In this document: positions 54,983-64,000 of the stretch, in pieces
Position numbering within the stretch: the stretch's first letter is position 1
How the letters are laid out: each line of letters opens with the position of its first letter
Program-made: the position numbers and the translations under genes
Notes under the pieces: model-generated
Told to the model about the DNA's origin: nothing
Database searches by the model: none
The model's input: the letters and a program-made list of their open reading frames with translations, nothing else
DNA from: Megalobrama amblycephala
Lineage: Eukaryota; Chordata; Actinopteri; Cypriniformes; Xenocyprididae
Reading direction: 5' to 3'
DNA: 64,000 bases
Assembly: GCF_018812025.1 (NCBI RefSeq)
Contig: NC_063045.1
Coordinates: 61,231,839-61,295,838 of the forward strand

Positions 54983-55337
54983 GTTAGAACAGCTGTATTG
55001 AATCCACAATGGAGTGTAAACAGAGACATCTAGTGGCCGTCAGACATCAGCGCTGCCGCTCAAGGCTGTTGTTATTGTCGAGGCTCTTCTCTGAGCTCTT
55101 CACAGCAGCAGAATTGGAGATGACAGTCTCAAATTGCACACACGGCCTCCACTATTTAAACTATATGAATGACATATTTAAGATCCTGAACCTTTGTACT
55201 CTGAGCTCGGGGGCGACTCGAACACATTCCACGACTCTTACCCAAACATCAACCCTAGACGTGACCCACAGTGAACCCTGACATTAGCATGAACCCAGAG
55301 GTCACCGGCAATGTTTCCATTTCATCAAACCCTAAAA

Positions 55338-55359
55338 CACACACACACACACACACACA
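55338..55359. repeat. (CA)n microsatellite
   Basis: Uninterrupted CA dinucleotide run of about 11 units. Confidence 0.95.
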
Positions 55360-56247
55360 CTATGACACAGAATTCCCAATGCCGGTTACACCTGAAGTAA
55401 AAGTCTGTAGTAAAATAAATAACTTCTGATTCTAGGTTTGAACTTTTGTTTTAAAATGTAGAGCTGAACCAATAAAACAATATATTTCATCTGTTACAGA
55501 TGAACTGATAATCAGCAACAGATTATTTTGATTACAGGTGGTCCACCATAAGAATGTGTGTTTTAAAACCTAGTGAGCTCCCTACATAGGGAGCATTTTA
55601 AGGTGTCATAAATGACACAAAGACTGTTCCAAAATTATATATTTATGCTGCCTTCCAAAGGGTAACATCACATGCATACTTAAAAGTATTTCATAGAAAA
55701 GTTGAAATGCATTGTGACAAGCTGTAAAAAAAATATTTAACTTATTTATGGGTCACACTCAGGACCTTCGGGTCAAAAATGACACGGAGGGCGGGATTAA
55801 GATTTAGTAAAATCAATGAAATATATTTTTGTTCAATAATATTTTTTCTTTTCTTTTTTGGTGTTTTGAAAAAATATATATTTAGAATAATTATGACATT
55901 TTTTTCCCATTAACATAATAGAAAATAGCAAGAAAAAATATATATTTAGACATATTAGTAGGCTATATTGAAATTACATATACATTTTTTTATAATTTTT
56001 TATTATTTTATATTTAATATATAATACAATATAAATGTTTTTTCGAAGTTGTAAATAAAAAAGATTATTGCATCTCACTAGGTTTTGGACCAGAGCCATA
56101 AACAGGAAAACTAGTGATGAATATCCTTCAACCGTTTCTCACTGCCCTCATGTGGACACACAGAAACAACACGGCTAATGAGTGCGTGGAGGAACATCAT
56201 GTGTTGGTGGTCTGAAGTAATTCAGCACAGCTGTGAAAAACACTGAG

Positions 56248-56248
<1 letters not shown>
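55360..56248. other. Intergenic stretch, AT-rich
   Basis: 55555-55760 loosely repeats 53590-53780 (TAGTGAGCTCCCTA, TTTAAGG, GGGTAACATGACATGC-like). No exon. Confidence 0.4.

Positions 56249-56301
<53 letters not shown>
56249..56301. repeat. (GT)n microsatellite
   Basis: About 26 GT units without interruption; the mirror-strand Cys/Val frame over it is meaningless. Confidence 0.95.
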
Positions 56302-56303
<2 letters not shown>

Positions 56304-57257
56304 CTCGGATTAACACAGCTTGGCATCTCCACCTGGAACAGCCGCTCTGCGCTGGCAACGGGACGCCCGGGTCTTGTTTACTTCCCTGTTAAACATTACA
56401 GCCGACCATCACTGAAACGGACACACAAATAAATTTTATGCATCGGCCGCAGAACCCTATTAAAGCGCTGTTGAAAAGACATTGTTGTGTATATATATTT
56501 CAGCAGACATTTTGCTTAGAGTTGTTTCTCTCATCATAAAAAGTATAAATATAAATATTCCTAATGGAAAGTAATGCTGGAGCATCTGCACACTAGATGC
56601 ATGTAGTGTAACAGCTTCTTAGCAGTGGGCTTTTTTAGGTCTCTTTCCGTAATGTTCGTAATTTATAAAAAAATGCAACACTAGATGATATTTTAACATT
56701 TTGCATGTATGCATTTGGGACCAGTTCACACAGAATGAGTTTTTGCTGTTTAAAACGAGAGGGGGAAAATGCTGTGTCATGCGCGAGACACCAGCGCAAC
56801 GGTCAAACACGTCCATCTAGCGCGTTTACATTGAAAAACAATGGAAGAGCAGCGCAGTGGAATGGAAACGCATTCTGTGTGAACGATCCCTAATATTGCA
56901 TTCAAGGTACCTACACATTTGATCAGTTCATGCATTCCCCAGTTTCATTGCATTATTTAAAAAAAAAAAAAAGAATGTTACTGTACGAGACGAGTACGAA
57001 TTCTGTGTAAATAGAATGCATCCTTAAACATCTCCAGTTTGCTCTATGTTAACAGCACTTTATAGAATTATGAATTATGAAAGGACGAATCAAAATCAGT
57101 ATTTTTTGCAATCAACATTACACCACAATGCAGTGATTCAACAGTTAATGAATTCATCAGTGAATCACCTGCTATTAAACAAACTCTTTTTGGCTTTAAA
57201 TGATCAGAAAGTCATGTGATTAGGTGAGTTTTGTTCTTTTTTTTTTGTTCTTTCTTT
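56302..57257. other. Intergenic stretch, nothing recognised
   Basis: Short open frames at 56619-56893 overlap on both strands and match no family. Confidence 0.3.
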
Positions 57258-57544
57258 CACTCTAACAAATGCTGGGTTAAAAACAACCCATGTTGGGTTG
57301 AAAATGGACAAACCCAGCAATTGGGTTGCTTTGACCCAGCGGATTGGATTGTTTTAACCCGGCGATTGGGTTGTTTTAACCCGGCGATTGGGTTGTTTTA
57401 ACCAGGCGATTGGGTTGTTTTAACCAGGCGATTGGGTTGTTTTAACCCGGCGATTGGGTTGTTTTAACCCGGCGATTGGATTGTTTTAACCAGGCGATTG
57501 GGTTGTTTTAACCCGGCGATTGGGTTGTTTTAACCAGGCGATTG

Positions 57545-58280
57545 AATGTCTGAGGACATTCACCCATCACTGTGTATATATGCATTTCTTTGAGTAATCG
57601 ATGTTATGCATTTATCATTTCTGAATTGGCTTCTAATTGTCTAATTGTAATGTAATTGGCATGATATATTTTTACTTGACAAATAAAATGTTATATTTGG
57701 TTGATTCTGCATTATTCTTAATCCCTTATTTCTAGTAGATCAAAGCGAAGGTATTACCTCAAATCTGTGTTCAGGATTGTTCATACGAAAGGTTAAATAG
57801 ATGGAGCATAGGGCACGTCAATTAAGTCCATTTCGATTTCTGACAATCACTGCCTTAAATAAGTTGCAGTTTTCGTAAATATATCAAAACTATGCTTTTT
57901 GTTACGAGTAAGCAGAGCGCGACCGACTTAAAGGTAGATATTTACCCTGCATCCAATGTTTAAGGTCAGACTGACGAGTTTGTGTCCGGGAAGAGTGCTC
58001 AAATCGGCCGAAGTAACTCTTCTAAAGCGATACCGGGACTGCAGTGAACGAAATAATTGAAGATAAGGTAATCAGAATAATCGAATATCTAAATTAATAC
58101 ATAACAAATGATTAATTTCTAATTGGAGACACAACCCTTAGAATAAGAATCATTTGAAATTGGAGTCAGATTAAACGAGTGAAATTAAGTAAACTTAATA
58201 GAGACGCTGAAAAGGCATACACGCGTTAACCTTCCCCGTCCTGTGGGAAACCGTCATTGGGCCCATTAGGTGGGCCTTAC
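57545..58280. repeat. 736-bp insert in the minisatellite, copy 1
   Basis: Unique sequence bounded on both sides by array units. It opens with a perfect small hairpin, AATGTC-TGAG-GACATT, and closes with another, GGCCCA-TTAGG-TGGGCC, then TTAC. It has TATATAT near its start and AATAAA at ~57683. No open frame of note. The array on both sides begins or ends at GGCGATTG, which could be a target duplication or simply array phase. Origin unknown. Confidence 0.8.
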
Positions 58281-59194
58281 CCCGGCGATTGGGTTGTTTT
58301 AACCAGGCGATTGGGTTGTTTTAACCCGGCGATTGGGTTGTTTTAACCCGGCGATTGGGTTGTTTTAACCCGGCGATTGGGTTGTTTTAACCCGGCGATT
58401 GGGTTGTTTTAACCAGGCGATTGGGTTGTTTTAACCCGGCGATTGGATTGTTTTAACCAGGCGATTGGGTTGTTTTAACCCGGCGATTGGGTTGTTTTAA
58501 CCAGGCGATTGGGTTGTTTTAACCCGGCGATTGGGTTGTTTTAACCAGGCGATTGGGTTGTTTTAACCCGGCGATTGGGTTGTTTTAACCAGGCGATTGG
58601 GTTGTTTTAACCAGGCGATTGGGTTGTTTTAACCAGGCGATTGGATTGTTTTAACCAGGCGATTGGGTTGTTTTAACCCGGCGATTGGGTTGTTTTAACC
58701 AGGCGATTGGGTTGTTTTAACCCGGCAATTGGGTTGTTTTAACCCGGCGATTGGGTTGTTTTAACCAGGCGACTGGGTTGTTTTAACCCGGCGATTGGGT
58801 TGTTTTAACCAGGCGACTGGGTTGTTTTAACCCGGCGATTGGGTTGTTTTAACCAGGCGACTGGGTTGTTTTAACCCGGCGATTGGGTTGTTTTAACCAG
58901 GCGATTGGGTTGTTTTAACCCGGCGATTGGGTTGTTTTAACCCGGCGATTGGGTTGTTTTAACCCGGCGATTGGGTTGTTTTAACCCGGCGATTGGATTG
59001 TTTTAACCAGGCGATTGGGTTGTTTTAACCCGGCGATTGGGTTGTTTTAACCCGGCGATTGGGTTGTTTTAACCCGGCGATTGGGTTGTTTTAACCCGGC
59101 GATTGGGTTGTTTTAAACCAGGCGATTGGGTTGTTTTAACCAGGCGATTGGGTTGTTTTAACCCGGCGATTGGGTTGTTTTAACCAGGCGATTG

Positions 59195-59930
59195 AATGTC
59201 TGAGGACATTCACCCATCACTGTGTATATATGCATTTCTTTGAGTAATCGATGTTATGCATTTATCATTTCTGAATTGGCTTCTAATTGTCTAATTGTAA
59301 TGTAATTGGCATGATATATTTTTACTTGACAAATAAAATGTTATATTTGGTTGATTCTGCATTATTCTTAATCCCTTATTTCTAGTAGATCAAAGCGAAG
59401 GTATTACCTCAAATCTGTGTTCAGGATTGTTCATACGAAAGGTTAAATAGATGGAGCATAGGGCACGTCAATTAAGTCCATTTCGATTTCTGACAATCAC
59501 TGCCTTAAATAAGTTGCAGTTTTCGTAAATATATCAAAACTATGCTTTTTGTTACGAGTAAGCAGAGCGCGACCGACTTAAAGGTAGATATTTACCCTGC
59601 ATCCAATGTTTAAGGTCAGACTGACGAGTTTGTGTCCGGGAAGAGTGCTCAAATCGGCCGAAGTAACTCTTCTAAAGCGATACCGGGACTGCAGTGAACG
59701 AAATAATTGAAGATAAGGTAATCAGAATAATCGAATATCTAAATTAATACATAACAAATGATTAATTTCTAATTGGAGACACAACCCTTAGAATAAGAAT
59801 CATTTGAAATTGGAGTCAGATTAAACGAGTGAAATTAAGTAAACTTAATAGAGACGCTGAAAAGGCATACACGCGTTAACCTTCCCCGTCCTGTGGGAAA
59901 CCGTCATTGGGCCCATTAGGTGGGCCTTAC
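59195..59930. repeat. 736-bp insert in the minisatellite, copy 2
   Basis: Base-for-base identical by eye to 57545-58280, exactly 1650 bp downstream. The distance includes about 914 bp of array, so a 1650-bp insert-plus-array unit was probably duplicated as a whole. Confidence 0.85.
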
Positions 59931-62279
59931 CCCGGCGATTGGGTTGTTTTAACCAGGCGATTGGGTTGTTTTAACCCGGCGATTGGGTTGTTTTAACCAG
60001 GGTTGTTTTAACGGCGATTGGGTTGTTTTAACCCGGCGATTGGGTTGTTTTAACCAGGCGATTGGGTTGTTTTAACCCGGCGATTGGGTTGTTTTAACCC
60101 GGGGTTGTTTTAACGATTGGGTTGTTTTAACCCGGGGTTGTTTTAACGGCGATTGGGTTGTTTTAACCAGGCGATTGTTTTTTAACCAGGCGATTGGGTT
60201 GTTTTAACCCGGCGATTGGGTTGTTTTAACCCGGCGATTGGGTTGTTTTAACCCGGGGTTGTTTTAACGATTGGGTTGTTTTAACCCGGGGTTGTTTTAA
60301 CGGCGATTGGGTTGTTTTAACCCGGCGATTGGATTGTTTTAACCAGGCGATTGGGTTGTTTTAACCCGGCGATTGGGTTGTTTTAACCAGGCGATTGGGT
60401 TGTTTTAACCCGGCGATTGGGTTGTTTTAACCAGGCGATTGGGTTGTTTTAACCAGGGTTGTTTTAACCAGGCGATTGGGTTGTTTTAACCAGGCGATTG
60501 GGTTGTTTTAACCAGGCGATTGGGTTGTTTTAACCCGGCGATTGGATTGTTTTAACCAGGCGATTGGGTTGTTTTAACCCGGCGATTGGGTTGTTTTAAC
60601 CAGGGTTGTTTTAACGATTGGGTTGTTTTAACCCGGCGATTGGGTTGTTTTAACCAGGCGATTGGGTTGTTTTTAACCCGGCGATGGGTTGTTTTAACCC
60701 GGGGTTGTTTTAACGATTGGGTTGTTTTAACCAGGCGATTGGGTTGTTTTAACCCGGCGATTGGGTTGTTTTAACCAGGCGATTGGGTTGTTTTAACCCG
60801 GCGATTGGGTTGTTTTAAACCAGGCGATTGGGTTGTTTTAACCCGGGGTTGTTTTAACGGCGATTGGGTTGTTTTAACCCGGCGATTGGGTTGTTTTAAC
60901 CCGGGGTTGTTTTAACGATTGGGTTGTTTTAACCCGGTGATTGGGTTGTTTTAACCCGGCGATTGGGTTGTTTTAACCCGGCGAGGCGGCGATTGGGTTG
61001 TTTTAACCCGGCGATTGGGTTGTTTTAACCCGGCGATTGGGTTGTTTTAACCCGGCGATTGGGTTGTTTTAACCATTGGCGGCGATTGGGTTGTTTTAAC
61101 CTGGCGATTGGGTTGTTTTAACCAGGCGATTGGGTTGTTTTAACCCGGCGATTGGGTTGTTTTAACCAGGCGATTGGGTTGTTTTAACCCGGCGATTGGG
61201 TTGTTTTAACCCGGCGATTGGGTTGTTTTAACCCGGCGATTGGGTTGTTTTAACCCGGCGATTGGGTTGTTTTAACCCGGCGATTGGGTTGTTTTAACCA
61301 CCAGGCGATTGGGTTGTTTTAACCAGGGTTGTTTTAACGGCGATTGGGTTGTTTTAACCAGGGTTGTTTTAACGGCGATTGGGTTGTTTTAACCCGGCGA
61401 TTGGGTTGTTTTAACCAGGCGATTGGGTTGTTTTAAACCAGGCGATTGGGTTGTTTTAACCCGGCGATTGGGTTGTTTTAACCCGGCGATTGGGTTGTTT
61501 TAAATTGGGTTGTTTTAACCAGGCGATTGGGTTGTTTTAACCAGGCGATTGGGTTGTTTTAACCCGGCGATTGGGTTGTTTTAACCAGGCGATTGGGTTG
61601 TTTTAAACCAGGCGATTGGGTTGTTTTAACCCGGCGATTGGGTTGTTTTAAACCAGGCGATTGGGTTGTTTTAACCCGGCGATTGGGTTGTTTTAACCAG
61701 GCGATTGGGTTGTTTTAAACCAGGCGATTGGGTTGTTTTAAACCAGGCGATTGGGTTGTTTTATTTTTATTTAACCAAACTATTGTTTAAAAATGACTGT
61801 ATTGATTGCTTAAAACAAACCCAAAGTATGTTGGAGATTAACATTTATTAATATGTTTAATAAATGAACATTTATTAAATTTCTTATTAATAAATGTTCA
61901 GCATTTTATTATTATTGTTTCCTCTAGTAATTATGTGTCTGATTTTTAATTTCCAACATATTTGGGGTTAATTTTAAGCCAGATATATAGTAATTTTTAA
62001 ACAATAGTTGAGTTAAATAAAACTACCCAGCAGGTTGGGCAAACATTTAACCCAACCGCTGGGTTAAACAACCCAATCACTGTGTTTGTCCATTTTCAAT
62101 CCACCTTGTGTTGTTTTTAACCCAGCATTTTCTTTTTAGAGTGCAATTAATTTCTCATAAACTACCATTCATAAGATTTTTTTTTAAAGAAATTAAAGTT
62201 TTTATTTAGAAAAGACACATTAAATTGATCAGTAACGACATTTATAATGTTACAGAATATTTCTTTTTCAAATAAACGG

Positions 62280-62590
62280 TTCTTTTGAACTTTCTATTCA
62301 TCAAGAATCCTGAAATATAAAATGTATCAGTTTCCACAAAAACATGAACTGTTTTCAACATTGATAATAATCAGAAAGGTTTCTTGAGCATCAAATCATC
62401 ATATTAGAATGATTTCTGAAGGATCATGTGACACTGAAGACTGGAGTAACGATGCTGAAAATTCAGCTTTGATCACAGGAATAAATCATAGTTTAAAATA
62501 TATTTTAATTCGTAAAAATATATCACAGTTTTTACTATATTTTTGATCAAACAAATTCGGCCCTGATGAGCATACGACACTTCTTTTAAA
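62280..62590. repeat. Arm fragment of the Tc1-like palindrome family
   Basis: Shares CTTTCTATTCATCAAG and GGATCATGTGACACTGAAGA with 49737-50665 and 25200-25500. Confidence 0.6.
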
Positions 62591-63399
62591 ATAATCTGTT
62601 ATACTATATTACACTAGATGTTAAAAATAATTTTCACCACATCACACAGGCCACACAAACCGATAACTCGCTCTATAAAAGTGTGACTAAAGCACAAGCC
62701 ATTTGATAAGCTTTATCTTCCCCTTTACAGCAAAACGATCCATCAATATCATAAAGCATCTCTAACTATCTTCAGAACCTCTAAACTGAGCGTCATCTCT
62801 CTTAAATCTTTCATCTTCTCGCCCACGTACAGTACAATGCCGCTACGGAGCCGCATGTAATCGGATGAGACACCAAAGCGCGGCGAGCAAAGGCGGCCCA
62901 GCTGGGACATGTGTCCCGATCCGGCCCATCTACACCTTCTTGTGGTCTTTTTTTGTGCGTTTGGCCTCAGGCTACGACGCTGAAGTCTCATCTGCTTTCG
63001 GAGGCTCGGTTCTTTCTCTAGGAATAATGATACCTTTAAGCGAATTCCCTATTGTGAAGCGCAGGGATCCCGTTTCTCTTTTGAAACCTCTTTCCCCTCT
63101 TTCTCTTTCTTTCTATTCTCTGCTGTGTCTTCTGTGCCGTGGTGAAAGGCTGCGCCTTCAGTTGTTAAAGTGATGTGTAAAAAATGATTGAGGGTTTCAC
63201 CACGGCATCTAGAGCTGTCCGTCAACCCCATATTCACCTCTGGGCGACGGCGACACCAATCCAGCACCTGAAAAACAGAGAGAAGATGGAAAAGAGAGAG
63301 AATAGAAGGCTAAAATATGTTGCGATTCTTGCGGAGGTGGATAATTGACCCCCGGATTGACCCTTTTAGTATCCTGCAGGAAAATATTTAGTCTATTTT
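62591..63399. other. Stretch without supported gene
   Basis: Somewhat higher GC (62820-63270) with overlapping open frames on both strands. A possible minus-strand micro-exon (63238-63267, between CTGTTTTTCAG and GTGAAT) has no recognised product and was not called. Confidence 0.3.
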
Positions 63400-63870
63400 C
63401 ACTGCAAAAATGATGTTCTTCTTCAGTATTTTTGCGCACTTAATATCTAAACATTCTTAAATCAAGATGCAGTTGGAAAATAAAAAGTTTTGAATGCTAT
63501 TTCAGACTGTCTGCTTCAAAATTTCATGTTACTTGCCGATTTTTACTTGCAATTAACTTTCTACACCAAACTGTTCCTTGAGAAGCAAAATGACATAAAA
63601 CATTAAGTCTTGTTTTCTGAAAAATGTGTCAAAATTAAGTGACTTTACACCTAAAACTAGAGAAATGTCTGCCAATGGGGTCAAAAAAGAAACTTGTTTT
63701 TTACTTTAAATTAAGTTTATTTTTCTGTTCTTAATGTTTTAAGCACAAACTCACTTCATTTTGACCAGAAAACAAGACTTAATATCAAGTATTTTTGCTT
63801 CTCAAGTAAATGCATCTTGATTTAGGAATGTTTAGAGATTTGTACCGAAAAACAAGACAAAAATAAAAAT
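63400..63870. mobile_element. MITE of the CTTGTTTTCAGTACAAA family
   Basis: The left end CACTGCAAAAATGATGTTCT and right half (AAATGCATCTTGATTTAGGA, then ACAAGACAAAAATAAAA) are mirrored around ACTCACTTCATTTTGAC. Closest in layout to 5150-5485. Confidence 0.6.
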
Positions 63871-64000
63871 CCATATTACATATAAAACATCATGTACAAA
63901 GAAAATAAACCAGGTTTAGTCACTTTTTAAGCTAAAACACGGATTAAGCTGGTCCAGACTTTATGCTGATAATCAAACGTTTGAGTAAATGGGGGAAAAA

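Larger units (their letters stand above)
57340..61765. repeat. 22-bp minisatellite GGCGATTGGGTTGTTTTAACCC
   Basis: Blocks at 57340-57544 (about 9 units), 58281-59194 (about 41) and 59931-61765 (about 80). Units end AACCC or AACCA in an irregular mixture, with rare GGATTG, GACTGG and CAATTG variants. The last block is rearranged, with shortened junction units (AACCCGGGGTTG, AACCAGGGTTG, AACGATTGGG) and AAACCA units near its end. The repeat derives from the AACCCAGC.ATTGGGTT stretch of the parent MITE. Open frames in it, with a 22-residue period, are spurious. Confidence 0.95.
57258..62143. mobile_element. GGGTT/AACCC MITE expanded to 4.9 kb by an internal minisatellite
   Basis: The left end CACTCTAACAAATGCTGGGT and right end (complement of CACTCTAAAAAG, then AATGCTGGGTT) match those of the ~0.4-kb elements at 19411 and 20802. 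Between them lies a 22-bp minisatellite in three blocks with two unique inserts, plus at the right (61765-62100) the ordinary MITE interior with TTAATAAATGTTCA. Confidence 0.85.

Noticed and set aside
56250..56432. Val/Cys-repeat open frame
   Set aside because: Translation of a (GT)n microsatellite plus chance sequence.
57545..59930. The two 736-bp identical copies as LTRs of one retrotransposon
   Set aside because: The sequence between them is minisatellite only; no TG...CA ends, primer-binding site, polypurine tract or pol frame was seen.
60586..60774. Frame with repeated GCFNDWVVLTRRL
   Set aside because: A 22-residue period equals three units of the 22-bp minisatellite.
57340..61765. 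Minisatellite as a CRISPR-like array with spacers
   Set aside because: Units are contiguous without unique spacers, and the context is a eukaryotic MITE.
63238..63267. Minus-strand micro-exon reading VLDWCRRRPE between CAG and GTGAAT
   Set aside because: Splice-like edges are present, but no neighbour exon or known protein supports it.

Overview
The window looks like nuclear DNA of a teleost, most likely a cyprinid. It is AT-rich, intron-rich and full of short inverted-repeat DNA transposons: TTAA-flanked piggyBac/Kolobok-like, hAT-like with 8-bp target duplications, and Tc1/mariner-like. It also carries opn4x, the melanopsin lineage absent from placental mammals. The species call is inference; no ribosomal or mitochondrial marker is present.

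Two host genes can be supported. At the left edge, on the + strand, is the terminal coding exon of srsf9 (2169-2390), preceded by intron and followed by a 3'UTR with two ATTAAA signals. Convergent to it on the - strand is a complete ten-exon opn4x melanopsin gene: start codon at 35893, stop codon at 10270, about 25.6 kb. Nine of the ten coding exons are in register at every splice junction. The eighth (12820-12995) carries one base too many. As written, translation leaves frame just after helix 8 and stops in the next exon, giving about 391 instead of about 553 residues. The seven-helix receptor core, retinal lysine, DRY and NPxxY motifs are intact.

Nearly everything else is repeats. 1-1651 is a tandem duplication of a 0.7-0.8 kb block holding a hairpin element packed with ~20-bp palindromic units, and a relative array lies at 3124-3774. 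5-10 kb holds several MITEs, including an hAT-like element nested in another. The opn4x introns hold more MITEs, a 417-bp hairpin, a decayed L1-like LINE (27820-29910), and a nested pair of TTAA elements (31479-33344). The inner one of that pair carries two divergent first exons, one of them THAP-like. Upstream of opn4x (36-64 kb) I found no host gene. That region holds Kolobok-like elements, an (AAAAT)n tract, a 2.5-kb array of ~20 units in mixed orientation between 44-bp direct repeats (41874-44592), a Tc1-like palindrome and small hAT MITEs. It also holds a 4.9-kb element (57258-62143) in which a 22-bp minisatellite has expanded inside a MITE and carries two identical 736-bp inserts.

srsf9 encodes a nuclear splicing factor and opn4x a Gq-coupled photopigment. 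There is no sign that they work together. No CRISPR array, rRNA or tRNA was recognised.
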